From: Streptomyces angustmyceticus
GTDB lineage: Bacteria > Actinomycetota > Actinomycetes > Streptomycetales > Streptomycetaceae
DNA: 64,000 nucleotides
Assembly: GCF_019933235.1 (NCBI RefSeq)
Contig: NZ_CP082945.1
Span: 7,291,501-7,355,500, forward strand
Direction: 5' to 3'
The notes below the pieces were generated by a model. The model was not told where the DNA came from. It did no database searches and worked only from the letters and a program-made list of their open reading frames with translations. Made by a program: the position numbers and the translations under genes. Shown one piece after another: positions 44,603 through 53,256 of this stretch (positions are counted from its first letter, which is position 1; each line of letters starts with the position of its first letter).

Positions 44603-46567
44603 ATGGCCGCCACCGCCGGCTCTCCTCCCGGGGCCGCAGCACGGCATCGCCTGCGCGCATGGATGCTGGAGGGCCTGGCCGACATGGCCAGGAACCACCC
44701 CGGTCCGCACGCGGGGCCGCAGAGCGCCCACCGCGGACAGCGGTGGTGGCGGGTGATGTGCCTGACCGGAGTCGACTACTTCTCCACCCTCGGCTACCAG
44801 CCGGGCATCGCGGCGCTGGCCGCGGGCGCGCTGTCGCCGATCGCCACCCTCGTCCTGGTCCTGGTGACGCTGGCCGGCGCGCTGCCCGTCTACCGGCGGG
44901 TGGCCAGGGAGAGCCCGCACGGGCAGGGCTCCATCGCCATGCTGGAGCGGTTGTTGTCCTTCTGGCAGGGCAAGTTGTTCGTGCTGACGCTGCTGGGGTT
45001 CGCCGCCACCGACTTCCTCATCACCATCACCCTGTCCGCGGCCGACGCCGCCACCCACCTGGTGGAGAACCCGCACCTCACCGGTGCCCTCCACAACAGC
45101 CAGCTGGTCATCACGCTGATCCTGGTCGCGCTGCTGGGCGCGGTGTTCCTCAAGGGCTTCCTGGAGGCGATCGGGGTGGCGATCGTCCTGGTGGGTCTCT
45201 ACCTGGCGCTCAACGTGGTCGTGGTCGCGGCCGGAATGTGGCACGTGGCCACCGCGCCGCATGTCGTCGCCGACTGGTCCCACGCGCTGACCACCGAGCA
45301 CGGCAGCGCCCTGGCGATGATCGGCGTGGCCCTCCTGGTCTTCCCGAAGCTCGCGCTGGGCCTGTCCGGATTCGAGACCGGCGTGGCCGTCATGCCCCAT
45401 ATCGAGGGCGACCCCGGCGACACCGAGGAACGCCCCACCGGCCGGATCCGGGGCGCGAAGAAGCTGCTCACCACCGCCGCCGTGATCATGAGCGTCTTCC
45501 TCATCATCACCAGCTTCATCACGACCCTGCTCATCCCCGCGGAAGCGTTCCGGCCCGGCGGACCGGCCAACGGGCGCGCCCTGGCCTACCTGGCCCATAT
45601 CTACCTGGGCTCCGCCTTCGGCACGGTCTACGACATCTCCACCATCACCATCCTCTGGTTCGCCGGCGCCTCCGCGATGGCCGGACTGCTGAACCTGATG
45701 CCGCAGTACCTGCCGCGCTACGGGATGGCGCCCCACTGGGCGCGGGCGGTCCGCCCGATGGTGCTGGTCTTCACCCTGGTCGCCTTCCTCGTGACCTGGC
45801 TCTTCGACGCCGATGTGGACGCCCAGGGCGGCGCCTACGCCACCGGTGTCCTGGTCCTGATCAGCTCCGCCGCGATCGCGGTGACCATCACCGCGCGGCG
45901 GGCCCGCGAGCACGGCTGGACCGTCGGCTTCGCCGTGATCTCCGTGGTGTTCCTCTACACGACCGTGGCGAACGTGGTCGAGCGCCCCGACGGGGTGAAG
46001 ATCGGTGCCTGCTTCATCGCCGGGATCATCCTGCTGTCGTTCCTCTCCCGCCTCGCCCGTGCCTTCGAGCTGCGGGTGACCAGCGTCGTGCTCGACGAGA
46101 AGGCCGAGCGGTTCGTCCGCGACGCCGCCCACCGCACGATCCGCTTCATCGCCAACGAGCCCGACCAGCGCGACGTGGCGGAGTACCGCGACAAACTCCA
46201 GCAGATCCGCACCGACAACGACCTCCCGCCCGACGACGACCTCATCTTCGTCGAGGTCACCGTCGGCGACCCGTCCGAGTTCGAGAGCGAACTACGGGTG
46301 CGCGGCGAGGTCATGCACGGCCGCTTCCGGGTGCTCGCCCTCGACAGCTCCACCGTCTCCAACGCGCTGGCCGCGCTGCTGCTGCACGTACGGGACGCCA
46401 CCGGGGAGCGCCCGCACATCTACTTCGAGTGGACCGAGGGCAACCCCTTCGCCCAGTTCCTGCGCTTCTTCCTCTTCGGACAGGGCGAAGTCGCCCCCGT
46501 CACCCGTGAGGTGCTGCGCGAGGCCGAACCCGACCGGGACCGCCGCCCCCGCGTCCACGTCGGCTGA
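44603..46567 (+). CDS. APC-superfamily transporter, KimA-like potassium importer
   Basis: A 654-residue protein with about twelve membrane helices and a soluble C-terminal domain of about 140 residues. The N-terminal CLTGVDYFSTLGYQPGIAALAAG is typical of the KimA/YdaO group of the APC superfamily. SPHGQGSIAMLERLL and FPKLALGLSGFETGVAVMP follow. In Bacillus these are high-affinity potassium transporters inhibited by c-di-AMP through the cytoplasmic domain. CAGGAG lies six bases before the ATG. It converges on the 2-methylisoborneol operon with only 44 bases between stops. Confidence 0.82.
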   Translation: MAATAGSPPGAAARHRLRAWMLEGLADMARNHPGPHAGPQSAHRGQRWWRVMCLTGVDYFSTLGYQPGIAALAAGALSPIATLVLVLVTLAGALPVYRRVARESPHGQGSIAMLERLLSFWQGKLFVLTLLGFAATDFLITITLSAADAATHLVENPHLTGALHNSQLVITLILVALLGAVFLKGFLEAIGVAIVLVGLYLALNVVVVAAGMWHVATAPHVVADWSHALTTEHGSALAMIGVALLVFPKLALGLSGFETGVAVMPHIEGDPGDTEERPTGRIRGAKKLLTTAAVIMSVFLIITSFITTLLIPAEAFRPGGPANGRALAYLAHIYLGSAFGTVYDISTITILWFAGASAMAGLLNLMPQYLPRYGMAPHWARAVRPMVLVFTLVAFLVTWLFDADVDAQGGAYATGVLVLISSAAIAVTITARRAREHGWTVGFAVISVVFLYTTVANVVERPDGVKIGACFIAGIILLSFLSRLARAFELRVTSVVLDEKAERFVRDAAHRTIRFIANEPDQRDVAEYRDKLQQIRTDNDLPPDDDLIFVEVTVGDPSEFESELRVRGEVMHGRFRVLALDSSTVSNALAALLLHVRDATGERPHIYFEWTEGNPFAQFLRFFLFGQGEVAPVTREVLREAEPDRDRRPRVHVG

Positions 46568-46611
46568 ACGAGCCCGGCCGTGGCGTGTGCGGGGGCGGCG
46601 GTCATGGCGGA

Positions 46612-47487
46612 TCAGACCCGGTCGGCGGCGATCAGCAGGTACTGGAAGCTGCCGTTGCGGTAGGCGTTCAAGAACGTCTCCTCGATGCCCGTGACCAGGT
46701 GGTCGGCCTGCCGGCGCAGTTCCCAGTACGGCAGTGCGGCCTCGGTCAGGTCCTGGACGTGCACGGGGACGAGCCGGTTGCGGGCCATGGCGCTGAAGTA
46801 CGCCGAACGGGGGTGGATGTCGCAGATGTAGTGCGCGTTGATCAGGGACACCTCGCGGGAGGCGCGTCCGTAGGCGTCGTTGTAGCAGCCGGTGATGGTG
46901 ACGTAGCGGCCGCCGCGGCGCAGCAGCCGCGCGTGCTCCGCGAACAGCAGGTCCAGTTCGACGTACATGGTCGACTCGTTGTTCCACGACGCCGCGTAGG
47001 CACCGGCGGTGAAACCGGTGTCGAGCATGTTGCGGTGGTGGTAGCGGACCTTGTCGTCGATGCCGCGCTTGCGGGCCTGTTCGTTGGCGAAGTCGGCCTG
47101 CTTGGCGGAGATCGTGGCCCCGTCGGTGTGGCAGCCGTGGCGCAGATGCGCCACCACGCTGCCGCCGCCGCGTCCGCAGCCGGCGTCGAAGACCCGGTCG
47201 GTGGGGGAGAGGTCGCCCAGATGCGAGGCGAGCAGCTCGGCCTGGGCGTGTTCGAGACGGTGCAGTTCGCCGGTGACCCGCTCGCGGCGGCGGTCGGCGT
47301 CGGGCTCCTCCAGCACCGAGAAGTCGGCGTCCCCGATGCCGTAATGGTGGTGGTAGAGGTCGTCGATCTTACCGAGTTCGAGGTTGACCGGGTTCTCCTC
47401 GGCGTTCCAGTAGTCCGCGACGCGGGACTGGTACGTGGACTGGGTCGGCACCGGCGTGCGGGCGGTGTCGGCGTGCGCGATGGTCAA
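46612..47487 (-). CDS. gppmt: Geranyl diphosphate 2-C-methyltransferase
   Basis: A 291-residue SAM enzyme that methylates geranyl diphosphate at C2, the first step to 2-methylisoborneol. It starts at TTG with AAGGAG six bases upstream, opening LTIAHADTARTPVPTQSTYQ. Motif I is VFDAGCGRGGG at about 95-105, and the family-typical YQSRVADYWNAEENPVNLELG and MYVELDLLFAEHARLLRRGG are present. It follows the synthase by 32 bases. Length and all visible motifs are normal, so the pathway is likely functional at this step. Confidence 0.95.
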   Translation of the reverse strand: MTIAHADTARTPVPTQSTYQSRVADYWNAEENPVNLELGKIDDLYHHHYGIGDADFSVLEEPDADRRRERVTGELHRLEHAQAELLASHLGDLSPTDRVFDAGCGRGGGSVVAHLRHGCHTDGATISAKQADFANEQARKRGIDDKVRYHHRNMLDTGFTAGAYAASWNNESTMYVELDLLFAEHARLLRRGGRYVTITGCYNDAYGRASREVSLINAHYICDIHPRSAYFSAMARNRLVPVHVQDLTEAALPYWELRRQADHLVTGIEETFLNAYRNGSFQYLLIAADRV

Positions 47488-47519
47488 CGGTGACTCCTTG
47501 CGATGGTGCGTGGATCGGT

Positions 47520-48578
47520 CTACCAGTAGTCGGGCAGCTGGTAGCGGTCGGTGTTGGTGGCGTGCCACTCGTGGTTGCCGGAGACCCAGTCGGACAGGCC
47601 CCGGACGTACCTCCCCAGCAGCGGCGAGAGGGCGGACAGCGGAGCCGACTCCGTCTCGAACGCCTCCATGATCTGGTTGTGGATCCCGACGCTCTTCAGG
47701 TAGGCGGCCTTCAGCCCCCGTTTGTCGTGGGCGGCCACCACCTGCGGCAGGTTCAGATGGGTCGGGTCGCTCGCCAGCTCCTTGGTGAAGGAGTACAGGT
47801 CGTTGACGAGGGTCGTGGCGTTGCAGGCCAGCGCCGTCACCCGCTGGACCTCCGGCCGGGCGTAGAGCGCTTCGGGCAGTTCGTAGCCGTCCACGGCGTC
47901 GACGATCGACAGGCAGGGGCGGAAGTTGTTGAACTGCCGCATCACCAGGTACTCCCACACCTGCGGGACGTGCCGGGTCTCCGCCCAGGACGCCTCGGCC
48001 AGATAGCCGAGGTGCAGCCGGGCGATGTCATGGACGAACCGGTCCGTCTGGCTGGGGGTGGCGAGGGCCGCGTAGTCCTTCAGGGCCCAGTGGTACGAGC
48101 GCAGCGGCCCGTCGGCCTGGACGCCCCGGCGCCACTCCTCCTCCAGTCCGGGGGTGCCGTGGAACGGGTCGAGGGCCGACTGGGCGATGACCAGCCGGCC
48201 GCCCAGGCCGCTCCGTGCGGCGCCGCGGCCCTCGTCCTCCTCGCAGTAGCAGCTGTCGACGATGTTCTCGGCCAGCAGCAACTTGCCCGCGACGGTGAGG
48301 CGTTCGAGATCGGCGGCGCCGGGATGCTGCAGGACGACGGCCCGGCCGACCTGGAACTGTGCGAAGTCCCCGGACCACCGCGCGGGGAAGAGGTCCAGCC
48401 CGCGGGCCCAGGTCTCCAGCCTGCGGTCGATCTCCGCGGCCTTCTCCGGGTCGGCGGGGGCGGCGGGCCGGTACCGCAGCCCGGGAACGGCCCCGCCGCG
48501 TCGGGCCCGCAGGGAGCGGACGAGGCTGGGCGGGCCGGGCAGCGCGTGCCCGGCGTCGGTGTGGGACGGCGTGCTCAT
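47520..48578 (-). CDS. 2-Methylisoborneol synthase (class I terpene cyclase), N-terminally short
   Basis: A 352-residue terpene synthase cyclising 2-methyl-geranyl diphosphate. The NSE metal triad is intact (NDLYSFTKE, N259/S263/E267), and the C-terminus HATNTDRYQLPDYW is typical. The Asp-rich motif reads DSCYCEED (D108-S109), where relatives have DDCYCED. Relatives begin with a Pro/Ala-rich disordered region of about 100 residues; here only about 27 residues precede the conserved PGLRYRP. An in-frame stop, the encapsulin TGA, lies seven codons upstream, so no longer start exists. A short basic LVRSLRARRG near residue 20 may be a remnant loading motif. Confidence 0.9.
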   Translation of the reverse strand: MSTPSHTDAGHALPGPPSLVRSLRARRGGAVPGLRYRPAAPADPEKAAEIDRRLETWARGLDLFPARWSGDFAQFQVGRAVVLQHPGAADLERLTVAGKLLLAENIVDSCYCEEDEGRGAARSGLGGRLVIAQSALDPFHGTPGLEEEWRRGVQADGPLRSYHWALKDYAALATPSQTDRFVHDIARLHLGYLAEASWAETRHVPQVWEYLVMRQFNNFRPCLSIVDAVDGYELPEALYARPEVQRVTALACNATTLVNDLYSFTKELASDPTHLNLPQVVAAHDKRGLKAAYLKSVGIHNQIMEAFETESAPLSALSPLLGRYVRGLSDWVSGNHEWHATNTDRYQLPDYW

Positions 48579-48596
48579 GGTGCGTACTCCACCCGG

Positions 48597-50039
48597 TCAG
48601 TCGGCGCTCCGGCCGAGCTGGACGTTCTCCAGGACTCCGACGGCGTCGGGCACGAGGATGGCCATCGAGTAGTAGGCGGTGACCAGGTATTTGATGATGG
48701 CGGCCGAGTCGATGCCCATGAAGCGGACGTTCAGACCGGGCTGGAACTCCTCGGGGATGCCGGTCTGGTAGAGGCCGACGACTCCCTGGTCCGCCTCGCC
48801 GGTGCGCAGCGCGAGAATGCTGCTGGTGTGCGTGTCGCTGACCGGGATCTTGCCGCAGGGGAAGATCGGGACGCCGCGCCAGGCGGGGACCTCGTGCCCG
48901 TCGACGTTCGCCGTGCCCGGCACCAGGCCGCGCTTGTTGCACTGCCGGAAGAAGGCGGCGATCGCCTTCGGATGGGCCAGGAACAGCCGCGTCTTGCGGC
49001 GCATGGACAACAGCTCGTCCATGTCGTCGGGGGTGGGCGGGCCGGTGTAGGTGCTGATGCGCTGGCCGTAGTCGGCGTTGTGCAGCAGCCCGAACTCCCG
49101 GTTGTTGACCAGCTCCCACTCCTGGCGCTCGCGGATCTCCTCGACGGTGAGCCGGAGTTGCTGCTGCGTCTGGTCCATGGGCTCGTTGTAGAGATCGGCG
49201 ACCCGGCTGTGCACCCGGAGCACGGTCTGGGTCAGGGAGAGCTCGTACTCCCGCGGGGCGAGGTCGTAGTCGACGAAGCCGCCGGACAGCGTCGGCTCGC
49301 CGGTGTGCCCGGCCTGTACCGGAACCTCCGCCTCGCCCTTGCGGTTCATGGGGCGCTGCTGCTGTTCCGCGTACGCCGCGAAGTGCGCGGCCAGGGACGG
49401 CACCCGGTCGGTGAACTCCTGGATCACGTCCCAGGGCAGCGCCATCACCACGCCGGCCGTTTCGGCCCGGACCGAGCTCCGCCACCTCGGGTCGGACCGG
49501 CCGACCGCCTCGTCCCCCATCTGGTCGCCGTCCGTGACGACGCCGATGACCTCCTCGTCGCCGTACTTGCCGACCGTGTAGCGGGCGAACCGGCCGTGCA
49601 CGACGAGGTACGCCTCGGTGGCGGGCTGTCCTGCCTCGAAGAGGACCTGGCCGGCCCGGACCTCCCGGACGCGGAAGCGGCCGGCGAGCTCCTTGAGCAC
49701 CTCCATGTCGTCGTAACCGCGCAGCACCGGCAGCTCGGTGAGCGTCTGCGGGATCACCCTGATGTCGTCCGCGCCGTTCTGCTCGAACTGGACCCGGCCC
49801 CGGCCGACCCGGAGCTGCAGCCGCCTGTTGACCCGGTAGGTGCCGCCCTTGACGTCCACCCACGGCAGCATCTTCACCAGCCACCGCGAGGTGATGGCCT
49901 GCATCTGGGGCTCGGACTTGGTGGTGGTCGCCAGTTGGCGTGCGGCCCGGGTACTGAGGCTGGTGAGCGCGCTGTCCCCGGGTGGTTCGAGAGCGGGCTC
50001 TTCGGCAGCGGAAGCGGTGACGCTGTCCGGTACGGACAC
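48597..50039 (-). CDS. eshA: Family 2B encapsulin shell protein with cyclic-nucleotide-binding domain (EshA-like)
   Basis: A 480-residue protein starting at GTG with GGAGG four bases upstream. The N-terminal arm and first HK97-fold segment (about 1-100, QAITSRWLVKMLPWVDVKGG) are followed by an inserted cyclic-nucleotide-binding domain (about 110-225, VRAGQVLFEAGQPATEAYLVV, GDQMGDEAV). The rest of the capsid fold runs to the end (YDLAPREYELSLTQTVLRVH, QEWELVNNREFGLLHNADYG, GIDSAAIIKYLVTAYYS). Family 2B encapsulins package 2-methylisoborneol synthase in Streptomyces. It heads the operon shell-synthase-methyltransferase, with 18 bases to the synthase. Older annotations call it a Crp-type regulator, but no helix-turn-helix is present. 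Confidence 0.92.
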   Translation of the reverse strand: MSVPDSVTASAAEEPALEPPGDSALTSLSTRAARQLATTTKSEPQMQAITSRWLVKMLPWVDVKGGTYRVNRRLQLRVGRGRVQFEQNGADDIRVIPQTLTELPVLRGYDDMEVLKELAGRFRVREVRAGQVLFEAGQPATEAYLVVHGRFARYTVGKYGDEEVIGVVTDGDQMGDEAVGRSDPRWRSSVRAETAGVVMALPWDVIQEFTDRVPSLAAHFAAYAEQQQRPMNRKGEAEVPVQAGHTGEPTLSGGFVDYDLAPREYELSLTQTVLRVHSRVADLYNEPMDQTQQQLRLTVEEIRERQEWELVNNREFGLLHNADYGQRISTYTGPPTPDDMDELLSMRRKTRLFLAHPKAIAAFFRQCNKRGLVPGTANVDGHEVPAWRGVPIFPCGKIPVSDTHTSSILALRTGEADQGVVGLYQTGIPEEFQPGLNVRFMGIDSAAIIKYLVTAYYSMAILVPDAVGVLENVQLGRSAD

Positions 50040-50054
50040 ATTCCCTCCCGGGAC

Positions 50055-50096
50055 GTGAACAGAAGTGAGCAAAGCGGCTGGTGGTGAACAAAGTGG
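50055..50096. repeat. Three direct repeats upstream of the encapsulin gene
   Basis: Three related units lie in the leader of the 2-methylisoborneol operon: GTGAACAGAAGT at 50055, GTGAGCAAAGCGG at 50065 and GTGAACAAAGTGG at 50084. The spacings are 10 and 19 bases, close to one and two helical turns, so all three face the same side of DNA. The block lies 16-57 bases upstream of the GTG start and could be an operator or promoter-proximal element. Confidence 0.5.
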
Positions 50097-50300
50097 CCTG
50101 CGGCACCAAGCCAAACAGAACGGAGATCACGTGGGTACGGCGTGAAAGGGGGCGGCCTCGCACTCAGAGGGCACAAACCGCGGAAGGACGCGCACGGTGC
50201 ATGACCGTGCAACCACGCGCCCGCCGGCCGCTGCATGATCCGGAGAAATCCGGGTCGTTACCGCCGGCGGCGTCCCCGGGAGAGTGACGGCAGGCGCCGG

Positions 50301-51149
50301 CTACGGCCGTACCAGGACACAGTCGCCGCAGGTGGCACCCGCGTCGTCCGGAGCGGCCCGGTAGATCAAGCAGCAACTCCGGCGCTGAAAGCGGCTGTTG
50401 GGCGAGCCCGTGACGTCGTCCAGGGTGTGGGCGTCCCGGAGCCGCGGGTGGTGCAGGAACAGCAGGGCCGCGGTGCGTGCGGGCCGCGCCAGCGCCGGTG
50501 CCGCGGACGCGATGCCCGCGGCCGCGCCGTGCACGGCCGAGGCCACATTGCCCCACAGGACGCGCCGGGACACCGAGAACGCCGCGACGGCGTCGGTCAG
50601 TTCACGGACCGGGCCGTCCAGCAGCTCCTCCGCGGCACGGGCGCCTTCGGTGTCGGCCGCGGCACCGTCTTGGGCAGGGGCCGCGGTGCGGGCCCCGTCG
50701 TCGTTTCCGGCTCCGGCTCCGGCTCCGGATCCGTGGCGGCTGGGGCGCGCGGCGACCCCCGTCACCGTCTCCCGGGGCAGCGACAGGGCGAAGGCGCCGC
50801 CGAGGCCGGAGTGCCACCGCAGGTCGTCCAGGGTGGGCGGCTGCGGCGGCGGGCCGTACAGAGCGGTCAGGCCGAGCACCGGAGAGAGGACCCGCGCCAC
50901 CAGGCCCAGATGCGCGACCGACGCCGCCACGCGCAGTTCGACGGCCTCGGCCGGTCTGCCGCCGCGCGCGGCGAGCGAGGCGCGGACCGCGGCGACCCGC
51001 TCCCGCAGGACGCCGCTCTCCTCCCGCGCCACCTCGCGCAACGTCCGCCAGGGGGCGGCCGGTTGGGTGCCTGCGGCGTGCGTCTCGAAGGCGAAGAAGG
51101 GGCCGAGCACCGCCACCTGTTCCCGCCGTGCGGCGGTGGGGTCCGTCAT
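50301..51149 (-). CDS. FhuF-like 2Fe-2S protein, probable ferric-siderophore reductase
   Basis: A 282-residue cytoplasmic protein whose C-terminus carries the FhuF-type cysteine set RRSCCLIYRA followed by GATCGDCVL (CC-x(n)-CxxC), which holds a 2Fe-2S cluster in siderophore reductases. The body is helical and Ala-rich, with a Gly/Asp-rich insertion near the middle (GAGAGAGNDDG). Its ATG overlaps the stop of the LysR gene (ATGA), so the two are coupled. No siderophore genes lie nearby. It stands 261 bases from the encapsulin start. Confidence 0.82.
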   Translation of the reverse strand: MTDPTAARREQVAVLGPFFAFETHAAGTQPAAPWRTLREVAREESGVLRERVAAVRASLAARGGRPAEAVELRVAASVAHLGLVARVLSPVLGLTALYGPPPQPPTLDDLRWHSGLGGAFALSLPRETVTGVAARPSRHGSGAGAGAGNDDGARTAAPAQDGAAADTEGARAAEELLDGPVRELTDAVAAFSVSRRVLWGNVASAVHGAAAGIASAAPALARPARTAALLFLHHPRLRDAHTLDDVTGSPNSRFQRRSCCLIYRAAPDDAGATCGDCVLVRP

Positions 51150-52012
51150 GGCCTGCCCGTCCGGTAGAGGTCGGTCAGCAGGGCGACGGCGGCGTGGGTC
51201 GCCGGATGCGGGTCGTGGCGCCGCCAGATGAGGTGGACCGCGACGGGCGTGGCATCGCGCAGCCGCCGGAAGACGATGCCGTCGCGCCGGTACTGGTTGG
51301 CGGTGCTCTCGGGGGTGATGCCGACCCTGCGGCCGGTCGCGATCAGGGTGAGCCAGTCATCGATGTCCTGGGTGTACTCGACGCTCGGACGGGCCGATTC
51401 GGGCCAGAGGTCGGCGGTGGTGGTGCCGGTGCGCCGGTCGATGAGGAGCGTGCGGTCGCGGATGTCGGCCAGGGCGATGGCCCGGCGGGTGGCCCAGGGA
51501 TCGTCGGCGGCCATGGCGCAGTAGCGGCGTTCCTGGCCGACGACGGCGCTGGCGAAGCGCGCGTCGTCGAAGGCGGTGCGGACCACGGCGAGGTCGCACA
51601 GGCCCTCCGCCAGGCCGCCGGTCGCGGAGTTGGTGCGGATCAGATGCAGTTCGACGTCGGGGTGCCGGGCGGCCCAGCGCCGCTGGTACTCGGCGGTGTG
51701 CCGGCCCATGGCCGACCAGGCGTGCCCGATCCGCAGCCGGGTGTGACCGGTGGTGGCCTCGCGGACGAGGTTGTCGGCCTCGGCGAGCACCTTCCGGGCG
51801 CGCGCCAGCACCTGGACGCCGGCGGTGGTCGGGATGACGTTCCTGCTCGTACGGTGCAACAGCCGTACGCCCAGGGCCTCTTCGAGCGAGACGAGCGTGC
51901 GGGACACCGCGGCCTGGGAGACGCCGAGCTCGATGGCGGCGTCGGTGAAGCCCCCGGCGTCGACGATCGCCACCAGGCAGCGCAGATGTCGTAGTTCCAT
52001 GTCCCGATCCAT
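51146..52012 (-). CDS. LysR-family transcriptional regulator
   Basis: A 288-residue regulator with an N-terminal winged helix (MELRHLRCLVAIVDAGGFTDAA, SQAAVSRTLVSLEEALGVRLLHR) and a C-terminal effector-binding domain (about 90-285). Two starts are possible, at 52012 (MDRDMELR) and 52000 (MELR). It is divergent from an EamA transporter gene, with a 40-70 base interval that holds an inverted repeat, and coupled to the FhuF-like gene downstream. It probably controls the transporter and itself. Confidence 0.9.
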   Translation of the reverse strand: MDRDMELRHLRCLVAIVDAGGFTDAAIELGVSQAAVSRTLVSLEEALGVRLLHRTSRNVIPTTAGVQVLARARKVLAEADNLVREATTGHTRLRIGHAWSAMGRHTAEYQRRWAARHPDVELHLIRTNSATGGLAEGLCDLAVVRTAFDDARFASAVVGQERRYCAMAADDPWATRRAIALADIRDRTLLIDRRTGTTTADLWPESARPSVEYTQDIDDWLTLIATGRRVGITPESTANQYRRDGIVFRRLRDATPVAVHLIWRRHDPHPATHAAVALLTDLYRTGRP

Positions 52013-52032
52013 AACCGCAGCGCATCGACGAG

Positions 52033-52053
52033 TACGTGCATGCATTTTACGTA
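52033..52053. promoter_or_regulatory. Inverted repeat in the LysR/EamA divergent interval
   Basis: TACGT at 52033 and ACGTA at 52049 flank a TGCATGCA core and a T-rich stretch. The site sits between the two divergent starts, the usual location of a LysR operator, and it spans a possible -10 (TTTTACGT). The match to the loose T-N11-A pattern is by eye only. Confidence 0.4.
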
Positions 52054-52082
52054 TGGATCTCTCCGGGCCGATGCTGCGGTGC

Positions 52083-53141
52083 ATGACACGGAGCAGTCAC
52101 GGCACGGGGTACCCCGCGGCCGCACGCGGGGAGAAGGCGGCGCGCGCGGGCCGCGCGGCGGGTGTGGCGATGATGTTCGGCAGCGGGCTCTCCAACCAGG
52201 CCGGCGCCGCCACCGGAGCACTGGCGTTTCCGGTGATCGGTCCGGCGGGCGTGGTGGCCGTGCGGCAGTGGGTGGCCGGGCTCGTCCTGCTGGCGGTGGG
52301 CCGGCCGCGGCTGCGCTCGTTCACCTGGCGGCAGTGGTGGCCGGTGCTGTGCCTGGCGGCGGTGTTCGCCACGATGAACCTGTCCCTCTACACCGCGATC
52401 GACCGCATCGGCCTGGGCCTGGCGGTGACCCTGGAGTTCCTCGGGCCGCTCGCCGTGGCCCTGGCGGCCTCCCGCCGCCTGGCGGACCTGCTGTGCGCCC
52501 TGGTCGCCGGGGCGGCGGTCGTCCTGCTGACCCGCCCGCAGGCGAGCACCGACTACACGGGCATCGCGCTGGGCCTGCTCGCCGCCGTGTGCTGGGCGTC
52601 CTACATCCTGCTCAACCGCCTCGTCGGCGCCCGGCTGCCGGGCGCCGAGGGCTCGGCAGCGGCGGCCGGTGTCTCCGCCCTGCTGTACGTCCCCGTCGGG
52701 CTCACCGTGCTCGCCCACCGGCCGCCGAGCGCGAGCGCCGTGGGGTACGCGGCGGTCGCGGGCATCCTCTCCTCGGCCGTCCCCTTCCTCGCCGATCTGC
52801 TCGCCCTGCGCCGGGTCCCCGCCCGCTTCTTCGGGATCTTCATGAGCGTCAACCCCGTCCTCGCGGCGCTGGTCGGCCTCGTCGTCCTGCACCAGACCCT
52901 GCAGGCCGTCGACTGGCTGGCCATCACCGTCATCGTGGCGGCCAACACCGTCAGCATCCTGGCCGCAGGCCCCCGCCCCACGGCCCCGCCCGTCGCCCGC
53001 GGCGGCCCGGCGCTCCCGGGCGCGGCCGTCGCCGGCTCCGGGACGGACCGCACGGTCACGACCGAGCCCGCCCCGGCGACCGCTCTCACCGCCGCGCACG
53101 CCCCGCGCAACGGACCGCTGCCGCCCCGCGAGACCCGCTGA
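52083..53141 (+). CDS. EamA/DMT-family exporter (RhtA-like)
   Basis: A 352-residue membrane protein with ten helices in two EamA repeats (about 20-150 and 165-290; for example IALGLLAAVCWASYILLNRLVGARL). The C-terminus is a disordered Ala/Pro/Thr tail of about 60 residues. Relatives export amino acids, threonine/homoserine or metabolites. ATGs at 52053, 52071 and 52083 are in frame; none has a good ribosome site, so the start is uncertain by ten residues. Confidence 0.86.
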   Translation: MTRSSHGTGYPAAARGEKAARAGRAAGVAMMFGSGLSNQAGAATGALAFPVIGPAGVVAVRQWVAGLVLLAVGRPRLRSFTWRQWWPVLCLAAVFATMNLSLYTAIDRIGLGLAVTLEFLGPLAVALAASRRLADLLCALVAGAAVVLLTRPQASTDYTGIALGLLAAVCWASYILLNRLVGARLPGAEGSAAAAGVSALLYVPVGLTVLAHRPPSASAVGYAAVAGILSSAVPFLADLLALRRVPARFFGIFMSVNPVLAALVGLVVLHQTLQAVDWLAITVIVAANTVSILAAGPRPTAPPVARGGPALPGAAVAGSGTDRTVTTEPAPATALTAAHAPRNGPLPPRETR

Positions 53142-53256
53142 CCGGCGTACCCGCGCGCCACCTCCTCGGTCCGCCCCGCCTCGCCCCTGCTCCCCGTTTG
53201 CGCAGCTCAGAGGCGCGGCGGGGCAGGCCGTCGTCCACCGGACCTAACCTGGGGGA

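Noticed and set aside
48597..50039. Reading the CNBD protein as a Crp/FNR transcription factor
   Set aside because: No helix-turn-helix follows the cyclic-nucleotide domain. The remaining sequence is the HK97-type shell fold of family 2B encapsulins, and the gene is linked to its known cargo gene.
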